Positions 12,543-18,700 of a stretch of DNA of 36,359 bases are shown here, piece after piece. Every line of letters begins with the position of its first letter. Position 1 is the stretch's first letter. Both the position numbers and the translations under genes were made by a program. Under the pieces are notes generated by a model. It saw nothing but the letters and a program-made list of their open reading frames with translations, had not been told where the DNA came from and made no database searches. Source of the stretch: a virus; the IMG/VR virus record IMGVR_UViG_3300009151_000188, positions 1-36,359 of that record, one strand, 5' to 3'.

Positions 12543-12571
12543 TTGACAAGGAATGGGTTTGGGCTTATAAT
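12543..12571 (+). promoter_or_regulatory. Early promoter P24
   Basis: TTGACA 12543-12548, 17 bp, TATAAT 12566-12571. Short leader. Confidence 0.9.
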
Positions 12572-12595
12572 ACACGCATACACTAGGAGCACACT

Positions 12596-12874
12596 ATGCA
12601 ATGGAACTTAGAAGGCAAACGAATCAATGGCATCTACCTAGGACTGTTTGTCTACAGTGGCTTGGTTCTGGAAAGCCGTGTCAAATACGGTGGACAGGTC
12701 CAGCACACTGTATTGGTAGACGAGCCCTTCAAAGTCTACGGCGAAGTGCGCGAGCATATCCTTGTGGAGTCAGGCACGGGCGAGATCAATCGCATCCTGG
12801 ATGAGCGTGATGCGGAGTACGAGGCACAGAAGACCAACGACACTTGGTACGACGATCAATACGAAATTGAATAA
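12596..12874 (+). CDS. Early protein of unknown function, 92 aa
   Basis: Not recognised. Residues 4-50 are a run of beta strands with regular hydrophobic spacing (INGIYLGLFVYSGLVLESRV, VQHTVLVDEPF). The rest is acidic and helical with a Tyr/Asp-rich end (WYDDQYEIE). Likely a small beta-barrel plus tail. Confidence 0.8.
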   Translation: MQWNLEGKRINGIYLGLFVYSGLVLESRVKYGGQVQHTVLVDEPFKVYGEVREHILVESGTGEINRILDERDAEYEAQKTNDTWYDDQYEIE

Positions 12875-12883
12875 TCCATTTGG

Positions 12884-12912
12884 TTGACAGGTCTTTCAAA
12901 AGGCCGTATAAT
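12884..12912 (+). promoter_or_regulatory. Early promoter P25
   Basis: TTGACA 12884-12889, 17 bp, TATAAT 12907-12912. The leader is a hybrid of the CATACATCGCAAC and ACACACTAAGGAG types. Confidence 0.9.
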
Positions 12913-12945
12913 ACATACATCGCGCAACACACTAAGGAGCACACT

Positions 12946-13320
12946 ATGTTGGAATTGAAAAGCTGGGATGAGATGTCCACCCTGGAGCAGATGCAAGCCC
13001 AGTACTGGGATATGTACAAGGACGCATACGGCATCCGTCCACGTCATATGAACCTCGAGGCTATGACTGAGGCAGACTTTCTAGCAGAGTTCAAAATCCT
13101 GGGTGAGGCGATTGAGCGCGAAGCGGCCATTCGCAAAGAGAACGAGCACAAGGCCGAAGTGGACTTTGAAATGCGGGTGCAGAACCTGCTGGTAACGGGC
13201 GCACGGGATCGTGCTATGGCACTCCGTTGGATACACGAGGCAGAAGGTAGCAACGGTGACGACGAGTTCCTGTGCTACTTGGTGGGCCTGCCCTATGGAT
13301 ATTTCCGTAAACGGGCTTGA
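12946..13320 (+). CDS. Helical early protein, 124 aa
   Basis: Mostly helical and charged. The C-terminal region (ALRWIHEAEGSNGDDEFLCY, then LVGLPYGYF) looks like a conserved phage motif that I recall from hypothetical proteins of unknown role. The ATG at 12946 follows AAGGAG; the upstream in-frame GTG is at the promoter and was rejected. The stop TGA lies in the next -35. Confidence 0.8.
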   Translation: MLELKSWDEMSTLEQMQAQYWDMYKDAYGIRPRHMNLEAMTEADFLAEFKILGEAIEREAAIRKENEHKAEVDFEMRVQNLLVTGARDRAMALRWIHEAEGSNGDDEFLCYLVGLPYGYFRKRA

Positions 13321-13345
13321 CAACTAGGCCAAATGGCCTTATAAT
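13317..13345 (+). promoter_or_regulatory. Early promoter P26 with 6-bp palindrome
   Basis: TTGACA 13317-13322 (contains the stop codon), 17 bp, TATAAT 13340-13345. AGGCCA-AA-TGGCCT in the spacer. Confidence 0.9.
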
Positions 13346-13372
13346 ACATACATCGCAACAAAGGAGCAAGAG

Positions 13373-13462
13373 ATGGACACTGCACTCGTAAACCTCATCA
13401 TCATATTGGCACCCATTTGGATTATGGGCATTGCCGTTATGTTACACGAAATCTTTAACTAA
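13373..13462 (+). CDS. 29-residue membrane micropeptide
   Basis: MDTALVNLIIILAPIWIMGI, then AVMLHEIFN: a single transmembrane helix (about residues 5-23) with almost no soluble part. It has a full promoter, leader and AAGGAG site, and its TAA overlaps the TAAGGAG site of the next gene, so it is very likely translated. Small phage membrane peptides of this type can act on membrane complexes or in exclusion; nothing further can be inferred. Confidence 0.7.
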   Translation: MDTALVNLIIILAPIWIMGIAVMLHEIFN

Positions 13463-13472
13463 GGAGCCAACC

Positions 13473-13715
13473 ATGAGCGTAGAATTTACCATTGTGGGAC
13501 TGAACGAGAAACAACGAGTCCTGGCTGATATCATGTGGGGCTTGGATGGACTTGATCAGGTCAACGCATTCATTGCCACACTGCCTAAACGGGATCAAAC
13601 GGAATGCCGCTCTATCATTGAACTGATGAAGATGGCCCTTGTGGAACAATGCTACGATGGCATCAGCGAGATGGATCAAGCGAAATCAGTGCTTGACAAG
13701 ATTGCCAAACGATAG
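13473..13715 (+). CDS. Helical early protein, 80 aa
   Basis: Not assigned to a family. All-helical look (EKQRVLADIMWGLDGLDQVN, RSIIELMKMALVEQCYDGI). Second gene of the unit with the 29-aa peptide; the ATG is 6 nt after AAGGAGCC. The next -35 is inside the gene and the stop TAG falls in that promoter's spacer. Confidence 0.8.
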   Translation: MSVEFTIVGLNEKQRVLADIMWGLDGLDQVNAFIATLPKRDQTECRSIIELMKMALVEQCYDGISEMDQAKSVLDKIAKR

Positions 13716-13721
13716 TACAAT
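13693..13721 (+). promoter_or_regulatory. Early promoter P27
   Basis: TTGACA 13693-13698 within the 13473 gene, 17 bp, TACAAT 13716-13721. Confidence 0.85.
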
Positions 13722-13745
13722 ACACACTCAACTAAGGAGCAAGAG

Positions 13746-13967
13746 ATGGACAGATATCACGTCGTATACGAAACCCGTCATGGTAGCCCATACGATCGCG
13801 GCTCAGCAGATAGCTATTACCGCAGGGAATATAATCCCCACTACTACCGGGGAGCCACAGGCACTACTGATCGGGTCACCCTTAAGGACATGACACCCGA
13901 TGAGATCGTGGCCTATACCGCAGGCTATGAAGACAACGAAGACGAAGGTCTTCACAAAGAGTGGTAA
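13746..13967 (+). CDS. Tyr/Arg-rich early protein, 73 aa
   Basis: Contains YDRGSADSYYRREYNPHYYR, a block I recall from conserved phage hypotheticals (RGSADSYY). Then a helix DMTPDEIVAYTAGYEDNED and an acidic end. No function is known. Monocistronic with an AAGGAG site. Confidence 0.8.
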   Translation: MDRYHVVYETRHGSPYDRGSADSYYRREYNPHYYRGATGTTDRVTLKDMTPDEIVAYTAGYEDNEDEGLHKEW

Positions 13968-13974
13968 AACCCTC

Positions 13975-14003
13975 TTGACAATGAGGCCGCAAGGCCTTAT
14001 AAT
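13975..14003 (+). promoter_or_regulatory. Early promoter P28
   Basis: TTGACA 13975-13980, 17 bp, TATAAT 13998-14003. AGGCC-GCAA-GGCCT in the spacer. Confidence 0.9.
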
Positions 14004-14027
14004 CAACACTCAACTAAGGAACACGCA

Positions 14028-14174
14028 ATGATCAAATCCATCCCAAGCTCCACTGGCGGTGTCATTACTCCTCTCATCGAAAAGGGTGTCCAGGTTGGCA
14101 TCCGACACACCGCTGGCAAGGCCTACACTGGCAAGATTGCCCAGCAGGAAGCCCGACAAAAGAAGGTCAAATAA
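14028..14174 (+). CDS. Basic small early protein, 48 aa
   Basis: MIKSIPSSTGGVITPLIEKG, then a Gly/Lys/Gln-rich basic stretch ending QQEARQKKVK. Strongly positive, so it may bind nucleic acid or membranes, but no motif is recognised. The ribosome binding site is AAGGAA. Supported by a full promoter and leader. Confidence 0.7.
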   Translation: MIKSIPSSTGGVITPLIEKGVQVGIRHTAGKAYTGKIAQQEARQKKVK

Positions 14175-14187
14175 ATTACCTAAAGGC

Positions 14188-14216
14188 TTGACGAACACTA
14201 CGAACGGCCTTATAAT
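14188..14216 (+). promoter_or_regulatory. Early promoter P29
   Basis: TTGACG 14188-14193, 17 bp, TATAAT 14211-14216. Confidence 0.85.
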
Positions 14217-14247
14217 ACTAGCATTGCAACACACTAAGGAGCACACT

Positions 14248-15072
14248 ATGCCAAGAGGTTACAGAAACGATGGTCAACCCCGCCAACGTCGAGATGGTTC
14301 TGGTCCACTAACTGCAAAGGTCACTATGCCCGTAAGCCAAGTCGTTCCCTCACGCTTTTCCATTAACCAACGCTTTGGCTTTGTCACTGACATGGTCAAT
14401 ATGGTGGCACAGGGCACCCAAGCAAGTGTAGTTATTTGCGGCCCTGGCGGACTAGGCAAGAGTCATACTGTTATGACCGCACTGAAAAACAAGGGCTTCC
14501 AGGACATTACACTGGCAGATAATAATACCCGCGCAAACAAGAGTTATACTGTGGTCAAAGGCTATAGTACTGCAAAAGGCCTGTTCCGTTTACTGTGGGA
14601 AAACAAAGACGGCGTACTGGTATTTGACGACTGCGATTCAGTATTAAAAGATCCAGTTAGTCTCTCGCTATTGAAAAGCGCATTGGACAGTTATAGCCGC
14701 CGTGTTATTACTTGGCGCGCAGACTTTAAAGACGACGATATTCCCAACAGTTTCCTGTTTACTGGTCGTGTAGTATTCATTTCCAATATGAACACGCAAC
14801 AGTTAGACCAAGCGGTGGTAACTCGTAGTTTGTGCGTGGACTTGAGTATGACCACACTGCAAAAGGTCGAGCGTATGCAACACTTATTGACCAACGCAGA
14901 CTTTATGCCCGAGTATGAAATGAATCATAAACGGGATGCCATGCAGTTAATTGCCCGTGTGCAAGACAGCGTTAAAGAGCTGAGCCTGCGTACACTGATC
15001 CAATGCGTTAAGATCCGCACTGCTAATACCCGTAACTGGGAAGAACTGGCAGAGTACGCGATCTGCGGCTAA
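14248..15072 (+). CDS. AAA-type ATPase, 274 aa
   Basis: Walker A GPGGLGKSH at residues 65-73 (K71, S72), Walker B VLVFDDCDS at 123-131, a sensor-1-like strand VVFISNMN and arginines (VVTRSL) where an arginine finger would sit. This is an AAA+ core with a basic, disordered N-terminal tail (MPRGYRNDGQPRQRRD). It resembles AAA ATPases that T4-superfamily phages carry in their early regions, whose partner is unknown. Possible roles are remodelling host replication complexes or helping load proteins on DNA. It is by far the largest gene of the array. The ATG at 14248 has AAGGAG; the longer upstream reading frame is the shadow of the 48-aa gene. Confidence 0.85.
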   Translation: MPRGYRNDGQPRQRRDGSGPLTAKVTMPVSQVVPSRFSINQRFGFVTDMVNMVAQGTQASVVICGPGGLGKSHTVMTALKNKGFQDITLADNNTRANKSYTVVKGYSTAKGLFRLLWENKDGVLVFDDCDSVLKDPVSLSLLKSALDSYSRRVITWRADFKDDDIPNSFLFTGRVVFISNMNTQQLDQAVVTRSLCVDLSMTTLQKVERMQHLLTNADFMPEYEMNHKRDAMQLIARVQDSVKELSLRTLIQCVKIRTANTRNWEELAEYAICG

Positions 15073-15086
15073 GCCTACAAAGGGGG

Positions 15087-15115
15087 TTGACAGCCCCCGC
15101 CATTGACACTATAAT
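15087..15115 (+). promoter_or_regulatory. Early promoter P30
   Basis: TTGACA 15087-15092, 17 bp, TATAAT 15110-15115. GGGGG and CCCCC flank the -35 (15082-15086 and 15094-15098). Confidence 0.88.
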
Positions 15116-15143
15116 TATGGCTTACACACACTAAGGAGCTAGT

Positions 15144-15323
15144 ATGCAGAACCCCATCCCCCACAGTAATATGTTCGTTACTGAGTCCCTGAAGGCAGTG
15201 TTTGAACGCATTGAGCGCTTGAGCAACCGACAGGAACGAGCACTGGCCTATCAAATTGCAATGACCGTGCTAAACGCTTGCCATGAGGCAGTGCAAAAAG
15301 AGCTTGACGCTGAGACTGTTTGA
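15144..15323 (+). CDS. Small helical early protein, 59 aa
   Basis: MQNPIPHSNMFVTESLKAVF, then ERIERLSNRQERALAYQIAM and a last helix. Residues 14-57 are probably two helices, rich in Arg/Glu. No family is recognised. The standard AAGGAG leader supports the start. The next -35 is within its 3' end and the stop TGA falls in that promoter's spacer. Confidence 0.75.
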   Translation: MQNPIPHSNMFVTESLKAVFERIERLSNRQERALAYQIAMTVLNACHEAVQKELDAETV

Positions 15324-15332
15324 TCGTATAAT
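15304..15332 (+). promoter_or_regulatory. Early promoter P31
   Basis: TTGACG 15304-15309 inside the 15144 gene, 17 bp, TATAAT 15327-15332. Last promoter of the array. Confidence 0.85.
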
Positions 15333-15360
15333 ATAGACTTACACACACTAGGAGCTGACT

Positions 15361-15708
15361 ATGGAACTTACCCAACAACAAGTAGAGCAGATCGTTAACG
15401 ATGCAATGACCACTGCACACCAAGCGGCCCAGCGAGCACTGGCTGAACACGGCGACAGAGACTGCTGTGGCTTTGCTTGGGTTAACATTTGGGAACACAA
15501 CGGCAAGAAGATCCGTGCCAACAGTAAGCTGGGCAAGGCACTTGCAGCCGCAGGTGTACGCAAGGACTGGCAAGGCGCATACTGCCTGTGGAACCCTAGC
15601 AAACTAGGCGTGCAGAGTATGGGCATACTGGAAGCAGGTGCGTATGCGGCTGCTGAAGTGTTCAAACTGCACGGCTTTAAGGCCTACGCTGGCTCGCGTA
15701 TGGACTAA
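15361..15708 (+). CDS. Early protein of unknown function, 115 aa
   Basis: Alpha/beta protein: helix 4-31 (QQQVEQIVNDAMTTAHQAAQ), then DCCGFAWVNIWEHNGKKIRA and a Gly/Ala-rich middle (WQGAYCLWNPSK), and a helix AGAYAAAEVFKLHGF. The Cys pair at residues 35-36 with F-A-W-V looks family-conserved, and I recall similar phage hypotheticals, but no function is known. Last gene of the plus-strand array, followed by strong hairpins. Confidence 0.82.
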   Translation: MELTQQQVEQIVNDAMTTAHQAAQRALAEHGDRDCCGFAWVNIWEHNGKKIRANSKLGKALAAAGVRKDWQGAYCLWNPSKLGVQSMGILEAGAYAAAEVFKLHGFKAYAGSRMD

Positions 15709-15719
15709 CTGATTGCTCC

Positions 15720-15762
15720 GGACGGGGCTGGGGGGTAGTGCCCCTAGTAACAGGCCCCGTCC
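15720..15762 (+). terminator. GC-rich hairpin with inner UAGUG loop
   Basis: Stem GGACGGGGC (15720-15728) with GCCCCGTCC (15754-15762), 9 bp. Inside, GGGG pairs with CCCC around GTAGTG or TAGTG (15736-15740), the same loop word as in the 11176-11320 series. No U-run follows directly. Confidence 0.6.
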
Positions 15763-15769
15763 ACATATA

Positions 15770-15801
15770 AAAGGATTGGACCGTAATGGTCCTTTCTTTT
15801 T
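15770..15801 (+). terminator. Intrinsic terminator of the early array
   Basis: GGACC (15778-15782) and GGTCC (15788-15792) with loop GTAAT, extended by AAAGG/CCTTT pairing options, followed by TTTCTTTTT. A standard Rho-independent signal at the end of the plus-strand region. Confidence 0.75.
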
Positions 15802-16066
15802 GACCTGAGTGGTTGGTGGGTGGGGCGGTGGTCGTACAAAACGAAAACTGTTGTACAAAAGCAACAACTTGCTTGCCAAAAATTCTATCAAATCTTTCTA
15901 TCAAAAAAATCCTAAATTCCACTCTTTAAAAAACCCGAGTTATAGTAGAACCACTCAGATCTAAATCTCCAGGTCTTTTTATTATTTTTTCACAGGTTTT
16001 GGGCTAGTATATAGGTCGGTGTCCCCAGCACCTTAGAAACTCTGACTAAATCTAAAGATGCCACTC

Positions 16067-16091
16067 AAAAATTTTTACGCGCCAAATTTTT
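16067..16091 (-). terminator. AT inverted repeat, possible minus-strand terminator
   Basis: AAAAATTT (16067-16074) and AAATTTTT (16084-16091) around TTACGCGCC, about 30 bp past the last minus-strand stop. Weak stem, so only a candidate. Confidence 0.35.
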
Positions 16092-16118
16092 GCTAGTGTA
16101 TATAGACCTGGACTGCCA

Positions 16119-16403
16119 CTATGACCCAAACTTCAGCAAGTATAGTAAGTATCTAGCATCGTCCACTACAGTGTATTCATCAGTAATCATACTGTTGTTA
16201 TCCAGTATAACCTTCAATCCCCACTGTTGTTCTAGCCATACGTGATATGTATTGGGAGTGGGGCAGTGTGTTCTTGCTCTTTTTAAACGTGCCCAATGTT
16301 GATCGCGTTTGATGCGCAGTTGAGTCAGTTCACTACTAACTGCCAGTATCTGTTCATTAACGTCTTCCATGTTATAACTAGGGTTATTGAGTTCGTCGTC
16401 CAT
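16119..16403 (-). CDS. Unknown protein, about 94 aa
   Basis: Charged, helical N-terminal half (MDDELNNPSYNMEDVNEQIL, then a basic RIKRDQHWARLKRARTH) and a beta C-terminal half. No family is recognised. An in-frame GTG at 16436 would add 11 residues; neither start has a ribosome binding site, and the upstream DNA carries the TATATAGTGT word seen beside the tRNA. Last gene of the minus-strand block, 60 nt beyond the dehydratase start region. Confidence 0.5.
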   Translation of the reverse strand: MDDELNNPSYNMEDVNEQILAVSSELTQLRIKRDQHWARLKRARTHCPTPNTYHVWLEQQWGLKVILDNNSMITDEYTVVDDARYLLYLLKFGS

Positions 16404-16496
16404 AGTGTATATAGTGTGAGTAGAATCAAGAGCCACTCATAATATTGAGTATTAACTATGTAGATAATAGAGTATAAAAATCTTGCTTTGATGCTT

Positions 16497-17441
16497 TCAG
16501 CGCTTCGCGCTTCGCGCAGGGACGTCAGCTAACGTCCTAGCCAATCCTTGACTTAATGTGTATTGGGGATGCCAGTACAGTTCTTTTTGGATTTTGGTAC
16601 AGTCAATACTGTATCTTCTATCGTGGCCCTTACGATCTTCCACGTGATCTATTAAGCTATAGGGCTTGTCCAGTAAGTCACATATCATCTTTACCAGCTC
16701 AATATTGGTAATTTCTTGGTGATCTGCTTGTCCAATGTTATATACTTGGCCTGGCTGGCCTTTATCTGCCACTTGTGTCAATGCTAGGCAGTGATCCCGT
16801 ACATAGAGCCAATCTCTTATTTGTAAGCCATCTCCATACACGGGTACTGGTTTATTCGCTTGTAAACTGCGGATGATAGTGGGAATCATCTTTTCTTGGT
16901 GCTGTCTCGGACCATAGTTGTTGGAGCAGTGGGTAATTATGGCAGGTAGATTATAAGTATGGTGCCAAGCTGTAACTAGATGGTCAGAGGCAGCTTTGGT
17001 AGCACTGTAGGGATTACGAGTGTGGTATGGGGTCAATTCGTTGGTACTGCCCTGGGCCACGTGTCCATATACTTCATCAGTGCTTATGTGTATAAAGCGT
17101 TCCACTGGGTATTTGACCACAGCATTGAGCAAGTTTGCAGTGCCAATAATGTTACTTTGAATAAAAGGGGCAACATCTAGTATACTGTTGTCCACGTGAG
17201 TTTCGGCAGCTAGATGATAAACTAGGGAGATATCATACTTGCGAAATATGTATTCCAGTGGTATGTTGTCAGTGAGATCCACTATTTCTGTGGGGATATT
17301 TCTCGCCTTTAAAGAATCGTAATAGGCAGCATTGGCCGCATAGCCCAAGTTATCTAAAGCCACTACAGACTGCCCTTGTTCTTCCAGTAGATCAACTAGG
17401 TGGCTACCAATAAAACCCAGTGCACCAGTTACCAGTATCAT
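16497..17441 (-). CDS. dTDP-glucose 4,6-dehydratase-like enzyme (RmlB type)
   Basis: 314 residues, an extended SDR enzyme that would convert an NDP-hexose to the 4-keto-6-deoxy sugar. The NAD-binding motif TGALGFIG is at residues 5-12. STDEVYG (120-126) includes the T-D-E triad typical of dehydratases. YSATK at 145-149 supplies the catalytic Tyr and Lys. NNYGPRQ and RDWLYVRDH match RmlB. Slightly shorter than bacterial RmlB (about 350). The start overlaps the next gene upstream by 4 nt (ATGA). Together with the heptose genes it suggests that this phage alters surface sugars or makes modified sugars. The exact nucleotide sugar is not proved. Confidence 0.88.
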   Translation of the reverse strand: MILVTGALGFIGSHLVDLLEEQGQSVVALDNLGYAANAAYYDSLKARNIPTEIVDLTDNIPLEYIFRKYDISLVYHLAAETHVDNSILDVAPFIQSNIIGTANLLNAVVKYPVERFIHISTDEVYGHVAQGSTNELTPYHTRNPYSATKAASDHLVTAWHHTYNLPAIITHCSNNYGPRQHQEKMIPTIIRSLQANKPVPVYGDGLQIRDWLYVRDHCLALTQVADKGQPGQVYNIGQADHQEITNIELVKMICDLLDKPYSLIDHVEDRKGHDRRYSIDCTKIQKELYWHPQYTLSQGLARTLADVPARSAKR

Positions 17442-17959
17442 AGCACTTGCCTGTCAAATATACACTGTAGTTCGTCCAGTGCTAGTTGATAGTTCTGTGT
17501 CACGTGAATAGCCGTGCCGCCTCGAGCACGCCATTCCTGTATATTGCTCACTCTATCATCCACCAGTATGTCACCAGGACGGCAGTGATGTTGCTTGTCT
17601 TGACTGTAGGGGCCAAAGTTTACACGTATGCCTGGAAAGTATTGGTTCATCCAATCAATCTTATCCTGAAACACATCCGGAAAGTCATTGTCCCGGGGAA
17701 TGGCAGTGAGCATACGCAGGTTATAGCCCAGTTCTGATTCATAGCGGCGTGCCAGTGTGACCAGTTCGTGTGCGCGGGGCATGGGTGGTAGATCCCTGAA
17801 AAATCGGGGATAGTCCAGGATTCTGCGCCACTTGTCATCGGGATAGCGGCCGTCAAGTACAGCTTGATTTAGTTCTTCGGGGGTCAGCTGCATTAGGGTT
17901 TTGGCATGGGCGTCAAAGTCGGCAACGACCCCATCCATGTCTAAGTATAAAGTATTCAT
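17438..17959 (-). CDS. HAD-type 5'-deoxyribonucleotidase
   Basis: 173 residues. DMDGVVADFD at residues 6-15 is the HAD motif I with the nucleophile Asp6 and acid/base Asp8. GDILVDDR near the C-terminus is the motif IV acidic pair. The size and the cap pattern (P.F.DLPPMPRAHELV) fit the NT5C/5'(3')-deoxyribonucleotidase family, which dephosphorylates dNMPs and so may tune nucleotide pools. ATG 17959 was chosen because the HAD strand begins there; 12 extra upstream residues (GTG-type start) belong to the neighbouring gene's end. Confidence 0.82.
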   Translation of the reverse strand: MNTLYLDMDGVVADFDAHAKTLMQLTPEELNQAVLDGRYPDDKWRRILDYPRFFRDLPPMPRAHELVTLARRYESELGYNLRMLTAIPRDNDFPDVFQDKIDWMNQYFPGIRVNFGPYSQDKQHHCRPGDILVDDRVSNIQEWRARGGTAIHVTQNYQLALDELQCIFDRQVL

Positions 17960-17966
17960 ACTACTA

Positions 17967-18668
17967 TTATATACTAAGGCTACGGTTGTGAGCAATATCT
18001 AATAGTTGTTGTAGTTTACCAATCGAGTCGTCGTTACGTAGACTTTTGAATACCAAATTGGGTATGGAAAATTCACCTTTTGGGGTTTTCAATCCCAATT
18101 TACGATAATGGCGCAGCAGCTTCATTGTATGTTGGGCAGCGGCGATATTTTTATTCTTGGTAGCGTGTTTAATAACTGTATGCCAATGACCAACTTTTTC
18201 TTTTACATCTTGCTCGTCATAGTCAGCAAATTCAGGAGGCTGTGGCTTTTTGACCCAGGCCTTGTCAAGTACGCTGTAACAGCCGCCACTCACAGCTGGC
18301 ATATCCGCATCTTCCACGTATAGTTCTACTGGGATCTTGTGCACGTTGATATTGCGAGTTTTCTTGTAAAGTAAGCGTTTGGTATCTAATAGTTCGTGTA
18401 TTTCTCTATCGCACTTGACTTGACTGAGATCTGCAATAATGTGCAGGTCAATGTCACTGTGGCTGGTGTAGGTATAATTTGCGTTACCGCCAGTGATCAC
18501 AATGTCTTTGATATCCAAATCTATATCTAGAAAGTCTATAAAATCTTCGGCAATGCGTAGTAGTGCTCCGTGAACCGCGCCTTGCAGTGTGCCTCGGGCT
18601 TCCCAAATTTTGGGATTAAGAGTAAGGTGTTGCCCGATAGGCGGTTCAAATAGTTCCAGCAAGTTCAT
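17967..18668 (-). CDS. Pol-beta-fold nucleotidyltransferase
   Basis: 233 residues. ITGGNANYTYTSHSDIDLHI (58-77) is the nucleotidyltransferase motif: GG at 60-61, then D72 and D74 as metal ligands, with a third acid probably in VELYV. The C-terminal half is helical. Similar stand-alone transferases occur in T4-superfamily phages; the substrate is unknown. The start is set by the ATG abutting a TATAAATA late octamer, which leaves almost no leader. Confidence 0.82.
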   Translation of the reverse strand: MNLLELFEPPIGQHLTLNPKIWEARGTLQGAVHGALLRIAEDFIDFLDIDLDIKDIVITGGNANYTYTSHSDIDLHIIADLSQVKCDREIHELLDTKRLLYKKTRNINVHKIPVELYVEDADMPAVSGGCYSVLDKAWVKKPQPPEFADYDEQDVKEKVGHWHTVIKHATKNKNIAAAQHTMKLLRHYRKLGLKTPKGEFSIPNLVFKSLRNDDSIGKLQQLLDIAHNRSLSI

Positions 18669-18674
18669 AAGTAA

Positions 18675-18682
18675 TATTTATA
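18675..18682 (-). promoter_or_regulatory. T4-type late promoter octamer
   Basis: Exact TATAAATA on the minus strand, 6 nt before the start codon of the 18668 gene. With T4 spacing, transcription would begin at or beside the A of the ATG. Confidence 0.55.
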
Positions 18683-18700
18683 TAGAGTAAATATATCTAT

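Larger units (their letters stand above)
2913..15332 (+). promoter_or_regulatory. Early-region promoter array (31 units)
   Basis: Thirty-one sigma70-type promoters, listed individually below, serve 39 genes. All have a 17-bp spacer. 26 have exact TTGACA, 26 exact TATAAT, and 22 have both. Most are followed by a leader of the form CTTACACACACTAAGGAG (19 genes). The other leaders include CATACATCGCAACAAGGAG (7794, 8047, 13373; hybrid at 12946) and AACACACTAAGGAG-type or CTCAACTAAGGA forms. The start codon usually lies 5-7 nt after GGAG. Eight -35 boxes contain the TGA stop of the preceding gene. Eleven spacers contain inverted repeats of 5-9 bp. Confidence 0.9.
15709..16118. other. Convergent intergenic region
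   Basis: 410 bp with no gene seen. It holds a GC-rich hairpin, a U-run terminator for the plus-strand array, then AT-rich sequence, a pair of similar words (GCTAGTATATAGGTC at about 16003, GCTAGTGTATATAGACC at about 16093) and an AT inverted repeat (16067-16091) that could end minus-strand transcripts. Confidence 0.6.

Noticed and set aside
15792-15830. Another early promoter at TTGACC after the terminator
   Set aside because: No -10-like hexamer at 16-18 bp, only G/T-rich sequence.
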